From the NCBI GenBank assembly GCA_900548215.1, contig URJI01000050.1:1-21517 (forward strand): a stretch of 21,517 bases of DNA. Reading direction: 5' to 3'. Every line of letters begins with the position of its first letter. The stretch's first letter is position 1. The notes below the pieces were generated by a model. The model had not been told where the DNA came from. It did no database searches and worked only from the letters and a program-made list of their open reading frames with translations. The stretch comes from an uncultured Coprococcus sp. (GTDB lineage: Bacteria; Bacillota; Clostridia; Lachnospirales; Lachnospiraceae). A program made the position numbers and the translations under genes. Shown piece by piece: positions 15,025 through 21,517 of the stretch.

Positions 15025-16068
15025 TTATAAAAGGTCAACTACCTGCTGGAGAATCGCAATCTCCTTCTCCTTGGCTCCCATGAGATACTTCTCAAATCGA
15101 TCCATACAGTCAACATTGCCTGTGATGGATATCTTTATGAGAAGATTTCTTGCGGTGAGCATCAGATTCTCAACCTCCATGTAAGCATCAAGAAGTTCGC
15201 CATTGAACTCAAGATATCCGTTGTCCATCATGTACTTCAGTCTCTCCATCATAAGGACTTTGTGGTCATAGAGAATGTGAAGCGCACGTATATCAAAATC
15301 AGGATCCTCGGCAGATAACTGCTTGCCGATCTGCTTGAGAACTGCGTCGTATACGCTTACACCAAATACTGTGTCGTTGAAGCGGTTTCGCATCATACGG
15401 AAGTGGTTCTTACTGTCCTTGGACTCCAAGTACTCGATGAGAGTATCTTTGATATATTTGGTGTCCAGTTCGTAATATGTCTCAGCCAGATTCTTCTGGA
15501 TGACATATATTCCTCTGCGGCCTTTGTAATCGTCCTTGAAGATGTGATCCTCTGCGGCTGTGATGGTGTTGTAGCCGTTTCTTACATCGGAATATGATAC
15601 AGTTGAATATGAATAGTGCTCGCCGAATGTGAAGTCACCTACATTGAATTCCTGCTTCTCATCATCGTATCCGTATATGAAGAGCTCATGAGGGAATTTG
15701 TAGTCGGCACCCGAATCACAGAGGATCTTGGCTTCGTCAAATACTCCGTATACATATCCGCCCAGGTTGATGGTCTTTTTGATAAATGTAAGAATATCTC
15801 CGCAATAGCTCTCAACCTGCTCCTTGGTCAAGAGAGAGAAAAGCAGATAAGGACATTCCTTAAGTGAACTGCTTCCAGGCATCATGTCTGCGAGCAGCAT
15901 CTCATCTCCGGTAAAGATCTCTTCGATGTTATAACATCTTAACTGTATATAATTGCTGAATATCCAATTTTTGGCTTTCTCTTCATCCCCTATGATAGAG
16001 AAAAGAGTGGCATGCCACTGCCATGATGTAATCATTGGATAGCTTATTGGCAAAACTTTTTTACTCAT
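15025..16068 (-). CDS. BtrH-like protein of NRPS/ACP-associated type (tentative)
   Basis: A 347-residue cytosolic protein without a confident family name. A central block, FPHELFIYGYDDEKQEF then NVGDFTFGEHYSYSTV (about 125-157), resembles the His- and Asp-containing part of BtrH-like, papain/C39-related proteins that occur next to NRPS and acyl carrier genes. FGVSVYDAVLKQI and DIRALHILYDHKVLMMERL in the second half also fit my memory of that group. The usual N-terminal nucleophile Cys is not evident; that region reads SWQWHATLFSII. BtrH in butirosin synthesis moves an acyl group from an ACP (BtrI) to an aminoglycoside, and here an ACP gene lies 49 bases upstream in the same unit. GGAGGT precedes the ATG. 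The acyl-transfer role is inference, and a non-catalytic partner of the ACP is equally possible. Confidence 0.5.
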   Translation of the reverse strand: MSKKVLPISYPMITSWQWHATLFSIIGDEEKAKNWIFSNYIQLRCYNIEEIFTGDEMLLADMMPGSSSLKECPYLLFSLLTKEQVESYCGDILTFIKKTINLGGYVYGVFDEAKILCDSGADYKFPHELFIYGYDDEKQEFNVGDFTFGEHYSYSTVSYSDVRNGYNTITAAEDHIFKDDYKGRRGIYVIQKNLAETYYELDTKYIKDTLIEYLESKDSKNHFRMMRNRFNDTVFGVSVYDAVLKQIGKQLSAEDPDFDIRALHILYDHKVLMMERLKYMMDNGYLEFNGELLDAYMEVENLMLTARNLLIKISITGNVDCMDRFEKYLMGAKEKEIAILQQVVDLL

Positions 16069-16117
16069 GTTATATTACCTCCATTTCGTTGTTAGACTGC
16101 GTAGCTTTCCCCCTTCG

Positions 16118-16366
16118 TCAGATCTTTGCCTGCACTGCCTTGATCATGTCATTCATGTCGTAGTACAGTCCGAGAGCCAGTTCTGAATCGTCAAATTCGA
16201 TGTTGAACTCTTTCTCAAGTCCTACGATAAACTGGATGATCGATACTGAGTTCACACCGTAAGTTGTGGTGAGTGGCGCTGTAAGATCCAGCTTGTTCGC
16301 ATCTATCTCTGGAAGAACATCAGAAAAAACCTCCAATATTTTTGCTGTTAACGCTTCTTTGTCCAT
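16118..16366 (-). CDS. stand-alone acyl carrier protein
   Basis: An 82-residue acidic protein with the ACP four-helix pattern. The phosphopantetheine attachment serine is Ser40 in YGVNSVSIIQFIVGLEKEF, where common ACPs have GxDSL; Asn replaces the usual Asp before the serine. IEFDDSELALG forms the following loop. It is unlike the fatty-acid AcpP (no DSLDTVEL) and is not near the fab genes, so it is more likely a specialised carrier or D-alanyl/NRPS-type carrier. GGGAGG stands before the ATG. It is the first gene of a two-gene unit with the BtrH-like protein. No adenylation enzyme, ketosynthase or phosphopantetheinyl transferase is in the window to load it. Confidence 0.85.
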   Translation of the reverse strand: MDKEALTAKILEVFSDVLPEIDANKLDLTAPLTTTYGVNSVSIIQFIVGLEKEFNIEFDDSELALGLYYDMNDMIKAVQAKI

Positions 16367-16421
16367 TTCAAACCTCCCATTCGTAATGATTTGTAGTTTG
16401 TTACTAATGCACGTTACTTAT

Positions 16422-16450
16422 ATTTTAATAGCTTTTATAAGATATTTCAA
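16422..16450 (-). promoter_or_regulatory. promoter of the ACP/BtrH-like unit
   Basis: On the minus strand TTGAAA (16445-16450), 17 bp, TAAAAT (16422-16427). Each matches at five of six positions. The leader would be about 50 nt. Confidence 0.7.
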
Positions 16451-16554
16451 TAAAATTATTCAAGTCGTACAGATTAATTTGTGCAAATTTGTGTTAAATG
16501 TTAGAATAACAGTAAATTTACTGATGAAAATATGGTATAGTTGAATAAAATAAT

Positions 16555-16582
16555 TTGATTGTTTTTTGCGAAATGACATAAT
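16555..16582 (+). promoter_or_regulatory. candidate promoter of the hydroxyacid dehydrogenase/AlkD unit
   Basis: TTGATT (16555-16560), 16 bp, CATAAT (16577-16582), about 33 bp before the ATG. Confidence 0.5.
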
Positions 16583-16615
16583 GACTGACTAAAGATAAAG
16601 GTATGGTGATGCAAA

Positions 16616-17575
16616 ATGAAGATAGTTGTGCTTGACGGCTGTGCAGCGAATTGTGGAGATATAAGCTGGGAAAGTATTGCGAAGTTTGGAGAACTGAAGG
16701 TGTATGACAGGACCAACAGATCTGAGGTTGTCTCAAGGATAGGGGATGCGGAGATCATAACAACGAATAAGACTGTGATAGACCGGGATGTTATAGAGGC
16801 CTGTCCAAAGCTCAGATATATAGGAGTTCTTGCCACTGGTTATAATGTGGTCGATGTTGAGGCTGCAGCAGAGCATGGAATAGTGGTGACAAATGTTCCT
16901 GCTTACAGTACGGATGCGGTAGCGCAGTTTACATTTGCGCTGTTGCTGGAGCTGGCAAACAGGGTGGGAGATCATGACCGGTCTGTTAAGGATGGCGGCT
17001 GGATCCGAAGTAAGGATTTTTCATATAGTGTTGCTCCCACGATGGAGCTTGCGGGAAAGACTCTGGGTATCATAGGGTATGGAAGTATTGGACGAAAAGT
17101 TGCGGAGATTGCTCATGCATTTGGAATGAAGGTTTTGGTGAACAGTCGTACAAAAAAGAAGCTTCCAGAAGGAGACTGGATCAGATGGACAGATCACGAT
17201 GAACTCTTTGCCGTGTCGGACGTGATCAGCATACATTGCCCTCTGTTTCCTGAAACTGCTGAGTTGATAAACAGAGAGACAATAGCACTTATGAAGAAGA
17301 GTGCTTTGATAATCAATACTGCCAGGGGCGGCTGCATCAATGAGAGAGAGCTGGCGGAGGCCCTTGACGATGGACGTATGGCAGGTGCAGCTGTGGACGT
17401 GATATCCGTTGAGCCAATGGCAAAAGACAACCCACTTCTTCACGCGAAGAATGTGATCATAACTCCGCATATAGCATGGGCTCCGCGGGAAGTGCGAAGA
17501 AGACTTCTCGATATAGCAGGAGAGAATATAGGTGCTTTCCTTGATGGAAAGCCGATAAATGTGGTAGGGAGATAG
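16616..17575 (+). CDS. D-2-hydroxyacid dehydrogenase (hydroxypyruvate/glycerate type)
   Basis: The 319-residue product is an NAD(P)-dependent reductase that interconverts a 2-keto acid and a D-2-hydroxy acid. The Rossmann loop is GYGSIG (154-159). The catalytic set is complete: Arg237 in NTARGG, Glu266 in SVEP and His285 in TPHIAW. VLATGYNVVD and VPAYSTDAVAQ resemble glycerate dehydrogenase (HprA) more than D-lactate dehydrogenase or SerA; there is no ACT domain. The exact substrate is not fixed by sequence. The Shine-Dalgarno is weak (GGTGA region). An AlkD-like gene follows after seven bases, forming an apparent operon of unrelated functions. Confidence 0.9.
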   Translation: MKIVVLDGCAANCGDISWESIAKFGELKVYDRTNRSEVVSRIGDAEIITTNKTVIDRDVIEACPKLRYIGVLATGYNVVDVEAAAEHGIVVTNVPAYSTDAVAQFTFALLLELANRVGDHDRSVKDGGWIRSKDFSYSVAPTMELAGKTLGIIGYGSIGRKVAEIAHAFGMKVLVNSRTKKKLPEGDWIRWTDHDELFAVSDVISIHCPLFPETAELINRETIALMKKSALIINTARGGCINERELAEALDDGRMAGAAVDVISVEPMAKDNPLLHAKNVIITPHIAWAPREVRRRLLDIAGENIGAFLDGKPINVVGR

Positions 17576-17582
17576 ATGTGTT

Positions 17583-18380
17583 ATGGAGAGTAGTTCATTT
17601 GAGGAAGTAAACAAACTTGTCAGAACAGAACTGTATGAGCATATGGATCCGGAATTTGGCAAATATCTTGCTATGAATCTGCCTGGATGCGGCAATATCA
17701 TAGGCGTTCGGCTGGATGCGCTGAAAGAGATCGCACAGGAGATTGCAGGGATTAACTGGAAAGAATATCTGAAGCATGCCCAGGACGACACACTTGAAGA
17801 TGTGGTGCTGCAGGGGCTGGTTCTCGGATATGCGCAGGGAAAACTTGAAGAGATACTTGCCTATGCGGATGAATTTGTGCCGAGAATTGATAACTGGTGG
17901 GTGTGTGATTCGTTCTGCGCAAATTTTAAGGCTGCGTCAATGTATCCGGAGATTGTGTGGGATTTTATCATGAAGTATATGGGCGATTCTGAACTCAACC
18001 CTGCCTGGAGAAAAAAACAGGATGAGGCAGAGGTGCCTGATGGACAGGGCGGAGTCGTGGTCGGAACCTGGCAGGATATGTCAGATGACTTCAGACTCAG
18101 GTTTGTAGCTATCATGCTGAAGTGCTATTTTGTGAATGATAAGTATATAGACAAATGCCTGTATGCGTTTGAACATATGCAGGATGGCGGTTATTATGCG
18201 AAGGATGGCGTGGCATTTGGCCTGGCTGAGAGTTATTATGTATTTCCAGATAAAACTATGGAATACATAAAGGGTGCGAAGTTTGACAGACAGATACTCG
18301 AGATGGCGAAGAACAAGATAGAGAAGATATACAGACTGTCGGAGACGGATGTAATCAGTTTTGCGGAAGTTATAAATTAG
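17583..18380 (+). CDS. AlkD-like DNA alkylation repair protein
   Basis: A 265-residue, all-helical HEAT-repeat protein of the AlkD/AlkC-like DNA glycosylase group, which removes alkylated bases. NWWVCDSFC (104-112) carries the Trp and Asp in the spacing of the B. cereus AlkD Trp109/Asp113 pair. The later aromatic position falls in VAFGLAESYY, where homologues often have WaLR, so Phe may replace Trp187. A hydrophilic insertion at about 137-165 (around EVPDGQGGVVVG) is not typical. GGGAG lies 11 bases before the ATG, within the preceding gene's tail. It probably shares a transcript with the hydroxyacid dehydrogenase. Activity is likely but the insertion and the Phe deserve a check. Confidence 0.82.
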   Translation: MESSSFEEVNKLVRTELYEHMDPEFGKYLAMNLPGCGNIIGVRLDALKEIAQEIAGINWKEYLKHAQDDTLEDVVLQGLVLGYAQGKLEEILAYADEFVPRIDNWWVCDSFCANFKAASMYPEIVWDFIMKYMGDSELNPAWRKKQDEAEVPDGQGGVVVGTWQDMSDDFRLRFVAIMLKCYFVNDKYIDKCLYAFEHMQDGGYYAKDGVAFGLAESYYVFPDKTMEYIKGAKFDRQILEMAKNKIEKIYRLSETDVISFAEVIN

Positions 18381-18451
18381 TGAAATTTGAATTAGTTGGA
18401 ATTTTACAAAGGCTGTTTGTTGTATAACAGAGTAATGAATATAAAAAATAA

Positions 18452-18520
18452 GAGAAGGACATTATATTTACAAGATGAATTCTTATGAAGAATTGGATTG
18501 TGAGTATGAATGTCCTTTTT
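18452..18520. terminator. long hairpin between convergent alkD-like and TetR genes
   Basis: Three nested paired blocks form one long stem. GAGAAGGACATT pairs with the mirror ending at 18520. A second block of 10 bp follows, with one bulged G and some G-U pairs. The top is AATTCTT/AAGAATT (18478-18484 with 18488-18494) with a 3-nt loop. Runs of A and T flank it, so it may terminate both genes. Confidence 0.75.
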
Positions 18521-18550
18521 ACTTTGTCTGGAATAAGTGATGTGGAACTA

Positions 18551-19084
18551 TCATTCCCTTGTCGCACGCTCTATGATTCCTGCCAGTGTATCGATGACTT
18601 TTGCTGCATCCTGATCTTTGTATTTGAGGAAGGTGTATGCACAGCCCTGTACAAACATGGATACTTCTACGTTCTTAGCCAGATCGTCCCTGAATTCCGG
18701 ACGGGCGTCGTATATCTTTTCTTTGATGAGCGCATCAAGCTTGTTGGTAAGGACTCCGTAGCTTCTGTTGTCATCTGGGAACAGGATGGAAAACAGATGA
18801 CCCTGATTGATGAATGCACTGCAGAGCTGCCGGCTTGCCTCTGCCGGGTTGGTCAGCATATATTCCGGATTTGGGATATCTCCTATGAGAGACTGGAGGG
18901 CATCATTTTCCAAATATTCGGACAGATCATAGATGTCCTGAAAGTGCAGGTAGAAGGTCTGCTTGCTTATGTCTGCTCTTTCGGTCAGTTCTTTTATAGT
19001 GATCTTTTCGATTGGCTTTGAGGCCCGGAGTTCAATAAAAGCACTAAACAGGCTGCTGCGTGTTTTTTGTATTCTTCTGTCCAT
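18551..19084 (-). CDS. TetR/AcrR family transcriptional regulator
   Basis: A 177-residue regulator. The N-terminal helix-turn-helix reads ITIKELTERADISKQTFYLHF (about residues 28-48), which is typical of TetR proteins (the YLHF form is frequent in the subgroup that regulates dihydroxyacetone kinase-like or efflux genes). The C-terminal ligand domain is not diagnostic, so the ligand is unknown. I chose ATG 19084 (MDRRIQKTRSSL) because AAAGGAG lies seven bases upstream; ATG 19123 would add 13 charged residues without a ribosome binding site. It is divergent from glgB, with a 256-bp shared region containing repeats, so glgB or the regulator itself may be its target. Confidence 0.88.
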   Translation of the reverse strand: MDRRIQKTRSSLFSAFIELRASKPIEKITIKELTERADISKQTFYLHFQDIYDLSEYLENDALQSLIGDIPNPEYMLTNPAEASRQLCSAFINQGHLFSILFPDDNRSYGVLTNKLDALIKEKIYDARPEFRDDLAKNVEVSMFVQGCAYTFLKYKDQDAAKVIDTLAGIIERATRE

Positions 19085-19340
19085 GAGATCTCCTTTCAGT
19101 TTATGGTCTTTTTCCATTTTCAAATGCTTTTTAAATAATACACTACATTGATAAAATAGTCAAAGATGGGGAGATTGTACAAATAATTGCCAATTGCTGG
19201 ACTGTGGTCAAATACTTTACCTTTGTCAAAAAGTGTTTCTTTATGTTGGAGAAAAGAGAGAATATAATAAAACTAATTTACTATAGTCAAATACATAATA
19301 ATGTGTTTGGTTGCGGAACAATTATTGGGAGGAATACATT
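19085..19340. promoter_or_regulatory. divergent control region between tetR-like gene and glgB
   Basis: No gene is seen here. GTCAAA occurs four times on the plus strand (19159, 19207, 19225, 19286), twice as GTCAAATAC. A TATAAT box at 19263-19268 with TTTATG (19240-19245) at 17 bp is the likely glgB promoter. CAAATACA (19288-19295) and TGTGTTTG (19302-19309) form an imperfect inverted repeat between that promoter and the glgB ribosome binding site GGGAGG (19327-19332). Confidence 0.45.
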
Positions 19341-21218
19341 ATGGATCTTTATGAATTTTATTCTGGCAGGAGTTTTGATGCCTATAAGGAACTGGGAGCC
19401 CATGTGGTGAAAGAGATATCAGGAAAGAATAGAAGGAAGGTTGTGGTTGGGGTTGATTTTATCACATATGCGCCGAATGCGGAGTCTGTGTCTGTGACAG
19501 GAGAATTCAATGGCTGGGGGGAAACTCAGATGGAACGGTGCTACGACGGGGGATTCTTCAAGTGCTTTGTGCCGGGAGCAAAGGTGGGACAGATGTACAA
19601 ATACAAGATATACCAGAGAGATGGCCGATGCGTAGATCACTGTGATCCTTATGGGTTCGGGATGGAACTGAGACCTGCATTTGCATCTGTTATAAGGGAT
19701 ATGGATGCGTATAGTTTTGGCGACGGCAGATGGATGAAGAGCAGGGATGAGCGTAAGGGAAGCCCGCTGAATATATATGAGATGCATCTCGGTTCGTGGC
19801 ATTGTAAGCCTGTGTATGATGAGAGCGGAAGACAGCTTACACCGGAGGAGGTCATAGAGGCAGACAGAGTATCGGAGGGCTGGTATACATATAGAGAGAT
19901 TGCTCCCCTGCTGGTGGAATATCTGAAGGAACAGGGATATAACTATGTTGAATTTATGCCACTTTCGGAGCATCCGTGTGATGAGTCCTGGGGATATCAG
20001 AACACAGGATTTTTCAGCCCAACTGCCAGATATGGCACTGCGGACGATCTGAAGTTTCTGATAGATACGCTCCACAAGAATGGAATAGGCGCGATCATGG
20101 ATTATGTGCCTGTTCACTTTGCACTTGACGGTTATGGGCTTGCAAAATACGATGGTACGACTCTGTACGAGCACCCGTCTGATGATGTGGGGTATAGCGA
20201 GTGGGGCAGCAAGAATTTTATCCACTCCAAGGGTGAGGTTCAGACATTCTTAAAGAGTGCAGCAAATTATTGGCTCACAGAATATCATTTTGATGGGCTC
20301 AGGATGGATGCTATAAGCCGGATCATTTATTGGATGGGCGATGAGTCCAGAGGCGTAAATGACAGAGCTGTGGAGTTCATAAAGGGCCTGAACCAGGGAC
20401 TCAAGGACAGACACCCGTCCTGTATTCTGTGCGCTGAGGATTCCACAGACTATAAGGGAATTACAAAAGAAGTGAAGTACGGCGGTCTTGGATTTGACTA
20501 TAAGTGGGATATGGGTTGGATGAATGATACACTCAATTTTTTCAGGACTCTGCCTTTCTGCAGGGGAGACCAGTATCACAAACTGTCATTTTCCATGATG
20601 TATTTTTACAACGAGAGGTATTTACTTCCGCTTTCACATGACGAGGTAGTTCATGGCAAGGCGACTATCGCACAGAAGATGGCCGGATCATACGAGGAGA
20701 AGTTCCCAAATGCAAAGGCTCTCTATGCTTACATGTACGCGCATCCGGGAAAAAAACTGAACTTTATGGGCAACGAGATAGCTCAGCTCAGAGAGTGGGA
20801 TGAGAAGCGGGAGCAGGATTGGGATTTACTGAAGTATCCTAACCACGATTCATTCAACAGATATATAAAGGATTTGAACAAGCTTTATATGAAGGAGGCT
20901 GCACTGTCTGAGTGGGACGACGATCCACACGGTTTTGATTGGATACTCTGCGGCAAAGAGCAGGATGTGGTATATATATTCCAGAGAGTTGTGAATGATA
21001 ACAAAATAGTTGTGGTGCTCAACCTCTCAGGCAATACATATAAAGATTATCATTTCAGATACGGTGAGGGTAATTCTATGAAGGTTCTCATGAATACAGA
21101 CTGGAACAAATACGGCGGAAGTACAAAAGACACTATGAAGAGTATCAAGGGCGTATGCGGCGACTTCGGCTTTGATCTGCCTGCGCTGTCGGCAATGTAC
21201 TTAAAGCCGGTGGACTAG
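19341..21218 (+). CDS. glgB: 1,4-alpha-glucan branching enzyme
   Basis: GlgB makes alpha-1,6 branches in glycogen by cutting and moving alpha-1,4 chains. The 625-residue protein has an N-terminal CBM48 domain (TGEFNGWG at 53-60), the GH13 barrel and a C-terminal beta domain. The nucleophile is Asp323 in FDGLRMDAIS, the acid/base is Glu366 in LCAEDST, and the third acid is Asp434 in LSHDEVVHGK. The far N-terminal extension of some GlgB proteins is missing, as in many Firmicutes. ATG 19341 was chosen because GGGAGG lies nine bases upstream; an in-frame ATG at 19311 lacks a ribosome binding site. No other glycogen gene (glgA, glgC, glgP) is in the window. No convincing terminator follows the stop. 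Confidence 0.95.
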   Translation: MDLYEFYSGRSFDAYKELGAHVVKEISGKNRRKVVVGVDFITYAPNAESVSVTGEFNGWGETQMERCYDGGFFKCFVPGAKVGQMYKYKIYQRDGRCVDHCDPYGFGMELRPAFASVIRDMDAYSFGDGRWMKSRDERKGSPLNIYEMHLGSWHCKPVYDESGRQLTPEEVIEADRVSEGWYTYREIAPLLVEYLKEQGYNYVEFMPLSEHPCDESWGYQNTGFFSPTARYGTADDLKFLIDTLHKNGIGAIMDYVPVHFALDGYGLAKYDGTTLYEHPSDDVGYSEWGSKNFIHSKGEVQTFLKSAANYWLTEYHFDGLRMDAISRIIYWMGDESRGVNDRAVEFIKGLNQGLKDRHPSCILCAEDSTDYKGITKEVKYGGLGFDYKWDMGWMNDTLNFFRTLPFCRGDQYHKLSFSMMYFYNERYLLPLSHDEVVHGKATIAQKMAGSYEEKFPNAKALYAYMYAHPGKKLNFMGNEIAQLREWDEKREQDWDLLKYPNHDSFNRYIKDLNKLYMKEAALSEWDDDPHGFDWILCGKEQDVVYIFQRVVNDNKIVVVLNLSGNTYKDYHFRYGEGNSMKVLMNTDWNKYGGSTKDTMKSIKGVCGDFGFDLPALSAMYLKPVD

Positions 21219-21238
21219 TGGAAAGACAAAATAAGTAG

Positions 21239-21268
21239 TTGCCTGATATATACAATCCATGTTATAAG
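21239..21268 (+). promoter_or_regulatory. candidate promoter of the terminal ABC-F-type gene
   Basis: TTGCCT (21239-21244), 18 bp, TATAAG (21263-21268). The predicted leader is about 165 nt and contains the large hairpin at 21317-21419. Confidence 0.4.
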
Positions 21269-21316
21269 TGAACAACAGAAATTAAATGGAATTTAAGTAA
21301 AATTACTACAAAGACA

Positions 21317-21419
21317 GGCACTTCATCCGCATGCACGATGGAAACGGGACGAAGTTCGGGAAGGCAAACGTGATTTGGCATATACCCGGATACAAACTCG
21401 CCCGCGCGGATGAAGTGCC
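21317..21419 (+). promoter_or_regulatory. structured leader with a 14-bp perfect closing stem
   Basis: GGCACTTCATCCGC (21317-21330) and GCGGATGAAGTGCC (21406-21419) are perfect complements enclosing 75 nt, of which 40 are G or C, richer than the AT-rich flank on its left. Inside are small possible stems (GCAAA/TTTGGC at 21364-21379). It ends 22 bases before the start codon of the next gene. It matches no riboswitch consensus I can recall. The stem has no T tract, so it is not a simple terminator. Its 14-bp stem could hide or expose the ribosome binding region. Confidence 0.6.
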
Positions 21420-21441
21420 GTCCGTCAGACGAGGAGAGTTT

Positions 21442-21517
21442 ATGATATTAGATGTGAATGGTCTCAGCCATGGATTTGGCGACAGAGCAATATTTGAAAA
21501 TGTGTCATTCAGGCTTC
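21442..21517 (+). CDS. ABC-F-type ATP-binding protein, N-terminal fragment
   Basis: Only 25 residues are inside the window (MILDVNGLSHGFGDRAIFEN, then VSFRL). This is the usual first strand of an ABC ATPase, with the A-loop phenylalanine region. The start MIL-VN-LSHGFGDR-IFENVSF fits ABC-F proteins best, but an ABC transporter ATPase is not excluded. GAGGAG lies six bases before the ATG. The reading frame is open upstream without a stop to 21301, including an ATG at 21331 inside the hairpin; that part is not typical of the family and is treated as leader. Confidence 0.6.
   Translation, partial: MILDVNGLSHGFGDRAIFENVSFRL

Noticed and set aside
17021..17791. Minus-strand open frame of 256 codons across the hydroxyacid dehydrogenase and AlkD-like genes
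   Set aside because: It spans two genes that are well supported on the other strand and resembles no family.
18485..19021. Plus-strand open frame of 178 codons opposite the TetR gene
   Set aside because: It begins inside the terminator hairpin and is the antisense of a clear TetR protein.
19419..20225. Minus-strand open frame of 268 codons inside glgB
   Set aside because: It is a shadow of the GH13 coding sequence, with no ribosome binding site and no recognisable domain.
21317..21419. Known riboswitch, T-box or hammerhead ribozyme
   Set aside because: I could not find a T-box sequence, the hammerhead CTGATGA/GAAA core, or any riboswitch consensus I know, so I list it only as an unclassified structured leader.

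Overview
The window looks like chromosome of an anaerobic Gram-positive Clostridia, most likely family Lachnospiraceae (Coprococcus-like). I base this on moderate-to-low GC, strong AGGAGG-type ribosome binding sites, a fused AccD-AccA, a four-cysteine DUF6472-type miniprotein, and HPr-like proteins without the active-site histidine. The genus is inference; no rRNA or other taxonomic marker is present. No tRNA, rRNA, CRISPR array, insertion sequence or phage gene was seen.

Left part (1-5613, + strand): the tail of a GtrA-type membrane protein, then fatty-acid synthesis genes. These are fabF, a fused accDA and fabH, with a membrane-anchored GH5 glycosidase inserted between accDA and fabH. A 24-bp stem terminator closes the block. 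No accB, accC, fabZ, fabD, fabG or fabK lies in the window, so the pathway must be completed elsewhere.

Middle part (5683-12361): a two-gene minus-strand unit encodes a citrate synthase homologue, in which two of the three catalytic residues are replaced, and a YgjP-type metallopeptidase. Divergent from it is a membrane protein with nine SGSRP repeats and an extracellular Ig-like domain. A minus-strand secreted transglutaminase-like protein follows, with its whole Cys-His-Asp triad replaced. Next come a 58-residue four-cysteine protein and an Uup-type ABC-F ATPase.

Right part (12362-21517): two tandem small HPr-like proteins keep the Ser46 region but lack His15 (Crh-like). They are followed by uridine phosphorylase and a LOG-family nucleotide hydrolase, whose genes converge and overlap in their stop codons. 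A minus-strand two-gene unit pairs a stand-alone acyl carrier protein with a protein resembling the BtrH-like proteins of NRPS and aminoglycoside clusters. This is the best candidate for an undescribed small biosynthetic or acyl-transfer system. Divergent from it are a D-2-hydroxyacid dehydrogenase and an AlkD-like DNA glycosylase. The window ends with a TetR regulator, glycogen branching enzyme, and the start of a second ABC-F-type gene behind a large hairpin leader.

Most transcription units are bounded by clear hairpins and plausible sigma-A-type promoters, given below. The interest lies mainly in proteins that keep a fold while losing catalytic residues (citrate synthase, transglutaminase, HPr), plus the ACP/BtrH-like pair and the structured leader at the right edge.
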